64,000 nt of DNA from contig NC_079149.1 of assembly GCF_945859685.1 (NCBI RefSeq), positions 53,276,991-53,340,990 on the forward strand. Reading direction: 5' to 3'. The DNA is from Eupeodes corollae. Its lineage: Eukaryota > Arthropoda > Insecta > Diptera > Syrphidae. This document shows, piece by piece, positions 32,659-44,000 of this stretch. Each line of letters starts with the position of its first letter. Position 1 is the first letter of the stretch. A program made the translations under genes and the position numbers. Under the pieces are notes generated by a model that was given only the letters and a program-made list of their open reading frames with translations, ran no database searches and was not told where the DNA came from.

Positions 32659-33468
32659 ATGAGTGGCACTGGAAATAGAAAAAGGTAATGAATGCTTAAA
32701 ATTAATGAATGCTTAACAATTGCAAAAATAATAAAGAATTTTATTTGTATACCTAGCATAAAAAGAACCAACTCCAACCAATTTTCAAAGCTCGTTGAAA
32801 TTATGGAGGCAAACCCCGAAATTGCGAAAGGTATAGGATCTTTCGGATCTTCAAAAAAAAACCAAGCAGAATATTGGGATAGGTTTGCCATTGATCTCAA
32901 CTCCCTAGGGCCTCCTTTACGCGAGGGAAAAGAGTGGCATAAGGTATGTTAACAAAAAAAAAATCAGAAAAGCATTTAATAATATTTTTCATAAATGTAG
33001 GTTTGGCTTGACTACAAACTAAAATTAAAAAAGAAAATCGCAGACAACAAGAAGGATGTAGTTGCAACTGGTGGAGGACCTTATGGGCAGCTTTCTCTAT
33101 CTCCTTTGGAGCACGCAGTGGACGATCTACTCAGCCTTCAAAAGGCTGTGAATCCTTCAGGGAATACTTTTGGAATACGTGCTCTTGAAACTGAAGTATT
33201 TCAACATCTTGAAGAATCAGAAGTAGATGTTCAAGATATAACATTGCCATCAGATATATCATTACAACCTGGAACATCTCATCGCAAGAGAAACGTCGAG
33301 AATGATAGAATTAATATGCTCAACAAACAAACGAAGGCGCAAGAGGAAATTCTTGAGACGCAAAAAAAATTCTCGCTGCTTCAGACTCCGCACAAAAATC
33401 GCTTTCGGAAATTGCTCGATATTCTAGGAAGAATTACGACCTTAATAAAGAACATGTCGACTTGTTAA
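32659..33468 (+). CDS. Harbinger-1 Myb/SANT-like DNA-binding protein (frameshifted C-terminus)
   Basis: Exons are 32659-32684, 32757-32943 and 33001-33468, joined by GT..AG introns in frame (227 codons with stop). Residues 10-75 form the Myb/SANT-like domain: 'FSKLVEIMEANPEIAKG', 'FGSSKKNQAEYWDRFAIDLN', 'LGPPLREGKEWHKVWLDYK'. These proteins bind the element ends and help bring in the transposase. Compared with copy 2, the frame slips at an A run near 33362-33369; the neighbouring frame continues with the family-like Lys/Glu coiled segment, so the last part of this protein is out of register and the product is probably shortened. Confidence 0.8.
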
Positions 33469-33804
33469 AAGACAGAGAAAGAAGGAAAGAAAAGGAGAAC
33501 CTGAAAAAAAAACAAACGACATAAGGATCTGCTGGAAGTGAAGTTAAAAAAATTGGAATATCACTTACAATCTTACAAAGATTAATAGTGAATTCCAAGT
33601 TTTGTGTGTGGATTATTATTTTTTATTTATTTTTTGAAATTAAATTTTTATTTTTACATATTTCTTTATTTTGTAAGTTATTTCTAAGTATCTTAAAACA
33701 AAACTAGACATTTAAAATTAAATACATATGTATGTACATACTTGAATAAAAAATATACTTTAAAAAAGAAAAAAAGGTATCTTTTGAATGATAGTTGCTA
33801 TAAA

Positions 33805-35083
33805 CTATAAAGCAGACAACATTTCATTCCTTATTCGGTTGCCTTCTGAAGTTATGTTCACCATATCTAACTCAATTGGTTCATATCCATTCTCCATATG
33901 TATGTTTGCTTCTTCTATTATCTCAGGATCTGGAATGTTGTTTTTGCGACAGATATTGTGTAGTGCACAACAGACGTTGACTATTTTGATAGCTTTTTTT
34001 GGACTGTAGTGCAATTTGCGCTCGTTCAGGACTGACCTGAATCTGCTTTTTAAAATTCCAATTGTCCTTTCAACAATATTCCTTGCCTTTGCATGCTTTT
34101 TATTAAAAAGACCTTCCCTAGAGTCAGAGTTGGCGTTTCTAAACGGAGTTATCAGGTAAGGCTGCAGAGGATACCCAGAATCCCCTAGTATTTTGAAAAA
34201 AAAAAAAATGTTCTTAAAAATAGCCCATTCACTTCTTTACCTACGAATGAATATATTCACACCTAGATATCTTGACCGCTCTCCATTCAACCACCAGCTT
34301 TCCAAAAGATCCTTTAATTCACTATGATTCCACACAAAAGAATCATGTGTTGAACCTGGATATCTGGAATCAATAAATCTTATAATTCCATTATTGTCAC
34401 AGGCCTTGAAATGAAAAAAGTTTAAGTGAAATAATAAGAATCAATCTCTATGTATCTAACTAACCACCATAGCATTTAAACTATAAAATCCTTTTCTGTT
34501 TAAAAATTGATGTTGTAGCTGAACAGGAGCGATTATTCCAATGTGAGTCCCATCTACACAGCCCACTATTCCGGGTAATCTGGCTCTTTCAAAAAAGTAA
34601 TTTCTTGCTTCTTGTTTTTCAGAGGTAGACATGTCTGCCTTTATCCACACAGGACACATTTTCACTTCAAGTAAATCAAGCACTTCACTTAGAACTACTG
34701 AAACTGTAGATTGCGCAAGACCCAGCTCAAAGTCACTTCCCACACCATTTTGGTAGCTTCCACTGCCGAGAAAACGCAACGCACATGCAAGTTTTATATA
34801 TGGTGGAATTGCAGAACTTTGAGTAGTTTTAAATCCTGGTGTAATGATGTTTAAAATATAACCAAATGCATGTTTATTTACGCGAAAATATGACATAAAC
34901 CTATAAAAAGAACAATTGAATTAAACTGATATATAATTCACGATTTTATTCTTACAAATTATCTGGAAGTTGAACTGGGTTGGAGTTGTCCCTAAAACTT
35001 CTTCGTAATCTACACACTAATACTTTCTCCGCTCTTTCGTTTTCATCTTCATCTTCAAAAAATAAATCAACACTGCTTATCAT
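33805..35083 (-). CDS. Harbinger-1 DDE transposase (HARBI1-like), intact four-exon gene
   Basis: Exons on the minus strand are 34956-35083, 34465-34900, 34263-34404 and 33805-34184. Their lengths (128, 436, 142 and 380) sum to 362 codons with no internal stop. ATG at 35083 starts 'MISSVDLFFEDEDENERAEK'. The N-terminal helical part has 'LACALRFLGSGSYQ' and 'LAQSTVSVVL'. The catalytic residues lie in 'GIVGCVDGTHIGI' (first Asp), 'YLGDSGYPL' (second Asp) and 'RNIVERTIGILKSRF' (Glu). The C-terminus has 'CCALHNIC'. The enzyme would cut and paste the element in the nucleus. The gene looks complete; activity also needs the Myb/SANT partner, which is frameshifted in this copy. Confidence 0.9.
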
Positions 35084-35320
35084 ATTTTGTTTTATTTATT
35101 TTACTTTTTTCCAAATTGTAAACAATATATCATCAACAATAATTTTCAGTCTTTGACGTTTCACCGAGTCATGACGTTACATATTTCACTTCTTAAAGTT
35201 GGTAATATTGTTTTCAAAAGCGAACGTCGAAGTTCGCCTTTCATAATACCACGACTTAGGCAATTCGCCAAATCGTTCGACTTGAGTCGAACGTTCGACT
35301 CGCGAGTCATAATAGGGCCC

Positions 35321-35434
35321 TATATCATTTTCAAAATGTGTTTTATTGATATTCTTAAAATTTCTAAACTGAATTCTTGAAATCACTTGGCTTACACTTG
35401 AATTAAAATCTTAGGTCAAAAAATAAGATCATTA
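35321..35434 (-). pseudogene. non-LTR ORF2 piece between the two Harbinger insertions
   Basis: It reads 'ISRIQFRNFKNINKTHFEND' next to the copy-1 end and a broken 'NDLIF..'-type start next to the copy-2 end. These segments belong between the endonuclease (38 kb) and 'FDRHVPLK' (32.4 kb). Confidence 0.6.
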
Positions 35435-35660
35435 CCCCTATTACCATTGGCGAGTCGAATGAATAAACGTGTGAGTGTGAGAAATTGGTATTACCGTTGG
35501 CGAATTGAGAACCGTTGATTCGACTTAAATGTCATTACTTTTTCGAAGTTTGGTCTCACTCTATTGTCGTTATCGAATGTTCGTTAATTTGAACGTCATT
35601 CGAGTTATTTTTTGTCGAACGTTCATATTGTGTGAGAAAAGGTCGAAGCTTACAAAAGAA

Positions 35661-36584
35661 ATGTCGGAAAATAAAACAATGTAAGTACATATGTTTATTT
35701 CATTTCTTTTATAAAATAACATGAATCAATGAATTTTTTTTATTCAGCTGCAAGAGAACTAATAAAAATAAGTTCGAAAAGCTAGTCGAACTGATGGAAT
35801 CGAACCCAAATCTAGCGAGAGGTGTTGGAGAGTTTGGTTCTTCCAAAAAAAACCAAAAGGAATATTGGGACCAATTTGCTACAACCCTCAACTCACTTGG
35901 GCCACCTACTCGTGATGGAAAAGAATGGCACAAGGTAATGTGAATTTGAAAAAAAAAACTTTCCGAATAAAATTGGTATTCATTCAACAGGTTTGGCTGG
36001 ATTATAAGCTCAAAATCAAAAGGAAACTTTCGATGAATAAAGCCGAAGTGGTGGCAACTGGTGGAGGTAAATACTATCAAGTTTCCTTAACACCTTTGGA
36101 ACAAGCTGTGGATGAGCTGCTTGGACTTGAGCAAGCTGTAAGGCCAGAAGGTATGTGCTTTGGTTCATCTCACCAAATTTGAGAGGACTTAATTATCGGC
36201 TTACAAGACATTGAAGTGCTCAACGAAAAAGACCCTGGTGAAGCCGATAAACAAAAATCACCACCGCCCCCACTACCAGCAATGAAAAGAACCACAATGA
36301 ATGAAAATTCTGAAAAAGAACGTCTTCGCTTGTTACAAGGCCAAACTGCAACACAGACAGAGTTGGTAAAAATCGAAAAAGAAAAGTTAAGTTTTCTGTC
36401 CGACATCGCCAGATTTTCCAGAAAAAGCTACGAAATTCAAAGAGAGAAGCTTGCTCTATTAAAAGCAGCAGAAAAAAGGAAAGAAAAAGAAAATTTCGAT
36501 AAAAACCGTCGCCATGCTGAGTATCTGGAAATGGAAACGAAAAAGCACGAATTGGAGATGCTTAAATTTAATTTAAAAAATTAA
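35661..36584 (+). pseudogene. Harbinger-2 Myb/SANT-like protein with one internal stop
   Basis: Exons are 35661-35680, 35748-35934 and 35991-36584. The domain reads 'FEKLVELMESNPNLARGVGE', 'GSSKKNQKEYWDQFATTLNS' and 'GPPTRDGKEWHKVWLDYKLK', about 75 percent like copy 1. A TGA at 36180-36182 interrupts an otherwise open frame that continues with a Pro-rich patch ('PPPPLPA') and a long Lys/Glu coiled coil ('EKERLRLLQGQTATQTELVK' to 'LEMLKFNLKN'). Two frames, one stop: recently inactivated, or read through at low level. Confidence 0.8.
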
Positions 36585-36751
36585 AATAATTTTTTTTCCT
36601 TGTACTTTTCTTATAGTTATGAATGAATTCTTTTCCTTTTTTTCTTGTTAATAAAGAGTTACGACTTAATTTTTAAATCAAATATATTTTTTATTATTTA
36701 TGAAAGCAAAATAAACTTGAACTTGAATTTCATCCCAATGTTGTTTTTTAT

Positions 36752-37973
36752 TTACAGAGATTCCATTATTTGATTTCTTCTGCGTTCGGCTTCAGCACTG
36801 CTTGGAGTTTCGAGTTGTATTCCTTCTGTTGGTAAAGATATTTCCTCTTCTACAATCTCGGGATCTGTAACTCGGTATTTTATACAAATGTTATGCAAGG
36901 CACAGCATGCATTAACATTTTTTTTGCCTTTGAAGGAGCGTAATGCATTTTCCTTTCATTTAAAAGACAGCGAAATCGACTCTTAAGAACGCCAATAGTC
37001 CTTTCTATTATATTTCTGCCTTTGGCGTGTTGCTTATTGAATAAAGACTGCCTTGAACCGGAACTTACGTTTCTGAAAGGAGTGAGCAAACAAGACGATA
37101 GTGGGTAACCGGCGTCTCCTAAAAATAAGAAGAAATTATTGAACGACGAAATAAAAATATAAATACTACCAAGGAACATTGAACGTTCTCCTCTTTGGTA
37201 CCACGTTTCAAGAACTGACTTAAGATTACTGCAGCTCCATACAAAGGAATCATGGGTCGATCCAGGATATCTTGCGTCAACATAACGAATACACATGTTA
37301 TGGTCACACGCCTTAAAAACTTGCATTAAAAAACAAAAGCTATTCTCAAGGAAAACACTTACTATCATTGCGTTTAAACTGTAATATCCTTTTCGGTTAA
37401 GATACTGATGACGTAACTCAATCGGAGCAACGATTCCTATATGGGTCCCGTCAACACATCCAATTACTCCTGGTAACCTGGACGTTGAAAAAAAATAGTT
37501 TCGTGCATTTTGTTTCTCATCGGATGACATGTTGAGACTGATCCAGGTTGGACGTAATTTGTCTTCGATTGCACACACAACTTCTTTTAATACTATGGAA
37601 ACCGAGGATTGTGACAGGCCTAAGTCAAAATCATTTCCTACGCTGCTTTGATAACTCCCACTAGCAAAAAATCTAAGGGCACAAGCTAATTTTAGTACAG
37701 CAGGGATTGAAGAGGTGCTTGCATTTTTAAATTGGCCTTCCAACTTGTTTAATACGAAAACAAACGCTTCCTTATTCAGTCGAAAATATGATCTGAAACT
37801 TAAGGAATTTATTAGAATTAAAAGAACTTCCTGCACAAAATATTGTTTCTACTTACAGATGATTAGGGAGTTCCAATAGAGTTGTCTCGAATATTCTTGC
37901 GCAGTCGAAGTATTCTTACTTTGTTTCTGTTATTTTCGTTTTCTCCAAAAAACAAATCTATATTGCTTATCAT
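36752..37973 (-). pseudogene. Harbinger-2 DDE transposase, frameshifted
   Basis: It starts 'MISNIDLFFGENENNRNKVR' at 37973. A one-base slip near the end of exon 1 brings a stop. The main 318-residue run (36880-37836) has 'LACALRFFASGSYQSSVGND', 'GVIGCVDGTHIGIVAP' (first Asp), 'ARYPGSTHDSFVW', 'LGDAGYPLS' (second Asp) and 'RNIIERTIGVLKSRFR' (Glu). A second slip near 36920 breaks 'CCALHNIC', after which the true tail continues to TAA at 36752. Two introns are retained open in the long run. The catalytic triad is intact, the frame is not. Confidence 0.85.
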
Positions 37974-38216
37974 TTTGGTTTATTTTGTAATTTTATTAAA
38001 TACTCGTATGAAAATTATCAATTAATGAACACAACAGTTTTTTTGAAATTTCATGAGTTGACGTTTATTATGTCTGTTATTTTTTTTTTTGTATGGTAGC
38101 ACTGAATTTCGAACTCGAATTGTAAAGTTCGCCAACCGTAATACGTCGAATGGGTTAGTTCGCCAATGAAAACATCTCACGAAGAACGTTCGATTCGCCA
38201 ACCATAATAGGGGCCC

Positions 38217-38620
38217 ATGTCTTGAAAAAACTGGTGTTTCAAGCTGATCATATAACAGTACTCTATCTTTTCCACTTACATAGTAGTGATCTAGTAGCGT
38301 ACAGGAAGACTGGGAAAAGTGCGTGGGTTGAGTATTGTTCACTGAGTGCAAGTCAAAGGATCTCATGTTTTCAATTAACCTTTTGTCAGTTAAATGGTCC
38401 CAGTTAAAGTCACCGCATATAATAACGTTTGAAGAGATAACAGTAATTTCTTCAATAACTATATAAATTTGTTCCAAATCGATATACCTATTAGGTCTAA
38501 GATGGTTCCCAAGAGAAGATTACCTTCACTGCCTTTAACCTCCAAAAACAAATACTCACAAGAAGAGCTGAATGATGAATAGTATAACTTTGTGTACATT
38601 TCAAGAAATTCTTGTTTTAT
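38217..38620 (-). pseudogene. non-LTR ORF2 endonuclease segment
   Basis: It reads 'YIVIEEITVISSNVIICGDF' then 'NWDHLTDKRLIENMRSFDLH' and 'THFSQSSCTLLDHYYV'. G-D-F-N-W is the core of the AP-like endonuclease and T-x-L-D-H corresponds to its 'S-x-I-D' motif. The N-terminal quarter upstream of 38620 is missing or frameshifted. It is cut at its end by Harbinger copy 2. Confidence 0.75.
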
Positions 38621-38640
38621 TTTAGATTTCCCATTTTTGT

Positions 38641-40727
38641 CTTAAAGAAATTCCTTGTCATTTATGTTAAGAAAATCAAAAACAAAAAATGTACATGGTG
38701 CTGTTGTTCTTCTCTTTGATGAATTAACAGAAAAAAAAAGAAAACACAATTTATATTTTACAATTTAAACTCAAGAAAATTGCATTAACGAGTTTTATTT
38801 ATTTTTCTAATTTGATAAACAAAAAAAAGAAAATAATATATAATAATATAATATAGACACATTCATGGTAAATGGTAAGTAAAACTTATCTTTCTTTTTT
38901 GTTGTTCTTATTTTGTTTTGTTTATATTTCTGTGATATATGCATACATATATATAATGTGTGTTTTGTGTATGTTGTGTGTTAATCATAAATCCCCATCT
39001 TTTTTAAAGTATGTATAATTTTAAAGAAATAATAAGAACAAAAAATATTATTTTCGAGTAAATTAATATCAATGAGGAGAAAAAATATAAAATAAAATAA
39101 AATCTGTTTTATTATTTAAAATCTATTACATAGTTTTGTGTATGTATTCATATGTATATATATATCTATATATATATATATATAAATGTTGTTTCTATAG
39201 ATAATTTCTGTTTTTCTTTTTTTCGGTTTCAAGTAGGGAAAGGGAAAAAATAACATAAAATCTAATAATAAAATATCTAAACCTAAGAAATTAAAATTAT
39301 AATATTTTCTGTTTTGATAATGATTCTAAAAGTTCGACTCGAACAGAGAATTGATCAGTCCGTTTTACTACGCCTCTAGAGAGGCGCAATTTTTATATAT
39401 ATGTTTTTGTTTATTTATTTATTTTAATTTTTTTATTTTTGTTTAAAGAGAACACTTTCAAAAAATGTCTCGTTTTTACTTAATATTAAAATTTAATTTA
39501 ATTTTATTATTATTTACTTTTTTATTAGTTTCATTCTCTTTTTGATTTGATTTTCCCTTCATTTCTTTATTAATTACATTAATATTAGTTTTTTTTTGTA
39601 TTTTCATTTTTGTTGATGGAATTCATGATAAAAAGGACGTGAGGTTGTTTTTCTTCGTATTTTTTGTTTTTAATATTTCTATGAATTTCTATTTTTATTT
39701 AGTTATTGCCTACATGATAATTACATTGAGTTTTTTTCTTTTTGTTTAAATTATTACTTTACTCTTTTATTTATAATATTTTGCTTTTGTTTATGAGGAG
39801 AATAAAACAATAAAAAATAATTGCTAATGGAAGATTCTAGTAAATGTTTTTATTATTTTTTTTTTGTTTTGTTTAATATTATTTTTAATATATAATATAT
39901 ATTTTTTTTGTTTGCCTTACAAAGAACTCTTAACTAGGGTTTATTATTTAATATTTATCATATCGTATTTTATGATTAATAATATATGTTTAGTTTTTTA
40001 TTCATATATATATATATATATAATTTACTTCTTTATCTCTATCCCTCTTACACGCTCTGTAAACAGTGTGTAACAATAATGTGTGTGAGTGGGTGTTGTT
40101 CCACTTCCGTGTGATTTCGGAGTAAAAATGTTTTTGAAAAATGAGAAAACAAAACAAAGTTAATCATTATTATTAAAATGATAAATTAAAAACGCGCATT
40201 AGCTAAATTTGTTTTATCAAAAATACATCTTTCTTTTTTCAATCTTTTTTTTGTTTTGTTTTACGAGATAAGAAATCATTTCTGTTTTGTTTTTTGTTTG
40301 ATTAAAATTTTTGTTTTGTTTAAATTCTGTTAAAGTTTGAATGTCGCTTGCTGAGCCACATCACTTGACACAAAACAAATGATTATGTTATGTGTTTAGG
40401 TTTTTACTAAATCCTTCATTTTATTTTATTGATTATTATTTTTTCTATCTGCAGAAGGAATAAGACGACTTTTTGATTTGGGGTTTCCTTATTTTTGACG
40501 ATATTGTATGTGTATTGTTGTTTCTTATTTAAATTGTAAGCCTTTTGTCCTCCATTCCACTTAAGTTACTTGTTTCTTCTTCTTGTTCTCATTTCTTTCT
40601 TTTATAATTTTATGTTTCTTTCTTTGCTGGTTATTTTGTATTCATCTTTTTGCTTTAATTTTTTAGTTATTAAAAGCAAAAATTTTTAACCCTTAGTTTT
40701 AGCAGCCTTTTTTTTCTTTATTGATTC
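38641..40727 (-). other. psq: probable pipsqueak 3' UTR and downstream flank
   Basis: About 2 kb directly after the psq stop at 40728 is very AT-rich, with many AATAAA and ATTTA-type words, (TA)n stretches near 39160-39185 and 40005-40020, and no coding frame. Near 39338-39390 a small GC-richer patch has two hairpins (GTTCG-ACT-CGAAC, and CGCCTCT-AG-AGAGGCG). The polyadenylation site cannot be fixed by eye. Confidence 0.5.
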
Positions 40728-41021
40728 TCAACTCCTCTCCGGGGTGCTGTGATATATATGTTGGATTTGTCCAGCTTGGGTATGAACCTGACTTGTTGAG
40801 GTAACAACATCTTGTTGTTGGATATGTTGTTGTTGGTGATGGTGTTGTTGTGGTGTTTGTTGGTGTTGAATATGAACAACTTGTTGATGGATGTGTTGTT
40901 GCTGTTGGGGTTGGTGTTGTTGTTGCTGTTGCTGCTGTTGTTGTTGCTGTTGTTGATGCTGCTGTTGTTGTTGTTGAGTCTGATGATTGGACTGCGGCGC
41001 TGGACTATATTGGAACGTTTG
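40728..41021 (-). CDS. psq: pipsqueak exon: Gln-rich C-terminus
   Basis: It follows TTTCAG after a 72-base intron, in phase 0. It reads 'QTFQYSPAPQSNHQTQQQ', a long Gln/His tract, 'VVTSTSQVHTQAGQIQHIYH' and ends 'STPERS' then TGA. The Gln run is coded by mixed CAA/CAG; the antisense and shifted frames are open only because of this repeat. Confidence 0.88.
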   Translation of the reverse strand, partial: QTFQYSPAPQSNHQTQQQQQQHQQQQQQQQQQQQQHQPQQQQHIHQQVVHIQHQQTPQQHHHQQQHIQQQDVVTSTSQVHTQAGQIQHIYHSTPERS

Positions 41022-44000
41022 CTGAAACATGTGCAACTTAACAATTATTAATGGTTGACATAATGAACCTTAAATATCATCCAATATGCTTACCGAATTC
41101 TCTGGACTATGTTCAATTATTTCAATGCTTCCGCTTGTGTTGCCTGATGTGTTGTTGATTGTTGTTGCACTCGTATTGGATATATCATATTTGCCACGTT
41201 TGAAACGGCCATACAGGGAACTATATGGAAGGTTGTAGTGAATAGCCGCTTGATTTATAGACATTTGTCCCACTCTACAAGTTCAAAAAAAGTAAATCAT
41301 TTAATTGATTTCAACATTTATGAAATTAAATTTTTTAAAAGCTAAAAAAGTGTCAAGGATGCGACCCACGCTAGTGAGTGTCTTTCTATTGGTGTCGCTT
41401 AAAATTATAATTCGATTACAATTAGCTAAATTATCATTAACAATTGAAGTTTATTTTTTTTGCCGAGATATTTAGGAACAAAATCTAAGAACATTAAATC
41501 GATGCCTTTTGATCGATTTCAAGGCCGTAGATGATTGCATCTACAAGGACAAACTGTATGGATATAGTATGTGTAGCTTTGACATTCCTGCCAAATTCGT
41601 CTTCTGTACAGGATGACCATGGTGAATTTTCGCTTTCGATTTTAAAGAAGGCTGTCATGTGATTTCTTTAACACCGTCCTTGAAAGAATAGCTCAGAGCT
41701 CTCACGTCAACACTAGAAGCACTATTTTTCAAAAGTATGTCCAATGACTGATGACATTGACATAATCGAAAGAACTCGGCGTGATGTCAATTGGGCTTTT
41801 TTTAGTATTGAGGCAGAGGCGGCAAAATGTGTTAATGCGTCATAAGAAGGTGCCTACAACACCGACTGCACGTCTTTGTCAAAACGTCAACATCGTTAGA
41901 CGTAACTTTAAGGACTTTGTCTATCTAGAATACGTTATGAATACAGAAAACACTATTAGCGATGAGATCAAAAAATTAATTACTCTTGCTTACCGCTGTT
42001 TTTTGGGCTAAGAAAGCAATAATGTAGTACAGCCCTCTCTTATCTTTATTTTTAATAAAAACTGTCACTTAGATTTTAGTAAAAAAAATTGTCAATAAAA
42101 CAACAATATTAGTCACTTTTTTTTTTTTGTTGTTTTCAAGATAATCGATATAAATGTCACCAGGTCTTGAAAACGTCATGGCATACAATTATTTCTGAGA
42201 TAATATTTTAGTATGACGTCACGATATTGATATTATATACGTTGGGGTCAACCAAATTTCTTCACGTTATGACAAGGCTCTAACATTAGTGTTAAACCGG
42301 TATCAACACATTTTGTCACATAATATGAAACCGAGTTTTTGTTAGGACTTGTTCTTAAGCAACTCTTCAAAACAAGCTAGGGTACATATGGTTATGATTT
42401 CTTAACGAAAGAACTATGCTATATTCTGTCAAATAGGTACCACACAACTCAATTTTTGGTGAATGGGCTCTTAAAAAGTTGGCCGAAGATCCACTATTTT
42501 AATGGAAAAGTTGGGTACAGCGACGAAGTTCATTTCTGGTTGAAAGTATAAGTATATACTGAACAAGCAAAACCTCCGTACTTGTAAAGAAGAGCGTTCA
42601 GAAATATTGCAAGAGCTACCAATGCAAACAGAAGACACTATTTAATATCTTATTTCTTTAAAGATGATGCAAATCACAACGTTGTTATGATAAGTGAACG
42701 CTACTTTTTTTGCGAAAATGATAGAGCCTATTTTGCATGTTTAGTTTCTTTTACGTTTTCGGGTAGAAAAATTACAACATCAATAGTTGTTGATATTTCG
42801 GCGGTGGCGTTTTAATGATACCAAAGCAGAATTTTTTTCTTGTAAGAAAGAAATGTTAGAAGAAGTGCTTTAAAATGCATATTAAAGAAAATAAGACTTG
42901 GGGAAATTTTGCGGAAAGTCAGATGGACATGGAACTAGTAATTTTTTAGTTCAGAGCTGAGCACTGAGCAGAGTCTGAGCGAACAGAGTAGATTAAAGTA
43001 GAGTTCTGAGCAGAGTATGTTTAGAGCTCTCTAATTTAATTATAAAACAACTTGAGCACTAAACTGTGATGATTTGAAATTTTCTCTGTATGAAGGCGTT
43101 CAAATTTTTTTTTAATCAAATTAACTAAAAAAACAGTCATAGCGTTGGTCCATTTGACGCCTGAAATAAATGTGATTCATAAATATGCAATTAGTTTTTT
43201 TCTAAAAATTTTCCTGTTTTAGAGAACAAAATACAAATTGTATTATCTCAACATTAGTGTCAATTGGTTTCTTATCATTTAAATATGTTTTTAGTGTAAA
43301 ATCAAGTTTGTTCGTCGATTAGTTCATTCTTAAGTCAAATATTGTTTACGTGTTTTCATTTATTACTTTTTGTTTACTGCCTTGTTTCATTTTATCTTTT
43401 ACAATAAAATTGTGTAAAACGTTGCTCTATATCAAATTTTAAGCAACCAATAAGCAGAGTAGGAACTATTGTGTGCTTAAAGGCAATAATAATTCGGGTG
43501 GGTAATGTAATGATTAAGGGCCTACTAATTTTTTAAATATAAACACAATTAAAGTAAAGTAAATCAAAAAAACAGATTTATTAATTCGCTTGTTTTATGA
43601 GTTAATAGACCTAATACACAAATGAGTGTCGATCAACGCGTTAAGCTCGGATTAAAACAAAAAGTGAAAACTCAAATGTTGTGCAGTTTTTTTAAAAGAA
43701 CCCGAATGTTTTAAAAATCGTAAAATTTGACTTACCTAACAGAGTTCAATGCTTCATTCATAGCATCTTCTGACCATGGTGTTGGATTAGAGCGGGATAG
43801 CTCAATACCTTCTCGCTTACAGCGACCATAAAGTGTGCCTTAAATCAAAAAAGAAATAAACAAAATGTTAATAACAACAAATAAAAATAAAGAAACAAAA
43901 AAAGAATCCTTGTGAATTCTAACTTTACCTGTTGGTATACCAAATTCTGAGCTAGCCTTTTGGACGGACGTATGACCAGCACGAATTGCTTCTAATGCAC

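Larger units (their letters stand above)
32380..35320. mobile_element. PIF/Harbinger DNA transposon, copy 1 (two genes)
   Basis: Both ends begin GGGCCCTATTATGACTCGCG and match for 25 bases as perfect inverted repeats. Short CGAA/TTCG motifs recur just inside both ends. The flanking triplets (TAA on the left, TAT on the right) are near a 3-base duplication. The length is 2941 bp. It carries a Myb/SANT-like gene on the plus strand (32659-33468) and a DDE transposase gene on the minus strand (33805-35083), the standard convergent two-gene plan of this superfamily. It inserted into the non-LTR element. Confidence 0.92.
35435..38216. mobile_element. PIF/Harbinger DNA transposon, copy 2 (different family)
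   Basis: The left end is 'CCCCTATTACCATTGGCGAG'. The right end in reverse complement is 'CCCCTATTATGGTTGGCGAA', preceded by GGG that is lost on the left. The inverted repeats continue as TCGAA. The two-gene plan is the same as copy 1, but the ends and proteins differ clearly, so it is a sister family, not a duplicate. Coding capacity is damaged: a stop in the Myb/SANT gene and frameshifts in the transposase. It inserted into the same non-LTR element 114 bases from copy 1. Confidence 0.88.
29930..38640 (-). mobile_element. non-LTR retrotransposon split by a MITE and two Harbinger elements
   Basis: Read on the minus strand, one element is spread over five pieces: endonuclease (38217-38620), linker (35321-35434), linker and start of the reverse transcriptase (31323-32379), thumb region (30881-31320) and C-terminus (30199-30388), with a 3' UTR to about 29930. 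Across each insertion the reading frame sense continues ('PVFSRH' before, 'NDLIF'-like after; 'HFENDI' before, 'ILFDRHVPLKAQ' after). The key motifs are G-D-F-N-W-D in the endonuclease and Y-A-D-D in the polymerase. It is a jockey/R1-group element. Internal stops show that it had already decayed or continued to decay. Confidence 0.75.

Noticed and set aside
40718..41044. Asn/Ser-rich alternative minus-strand frames over the psq Gln tracts
   Set aside because: Shifted readings of the same repeat; exon phases fix the Gln frame.
40812..41051. Long Leu/Val-rich open frames on the plus strand over 40.8-41.1 kb, 47.4-47.7 kb and 51.4-51.7 kb
   Set aside because: They are the antisense of CAG/CAA glutamine tracts in psq exons; no start context, no conserved protein.
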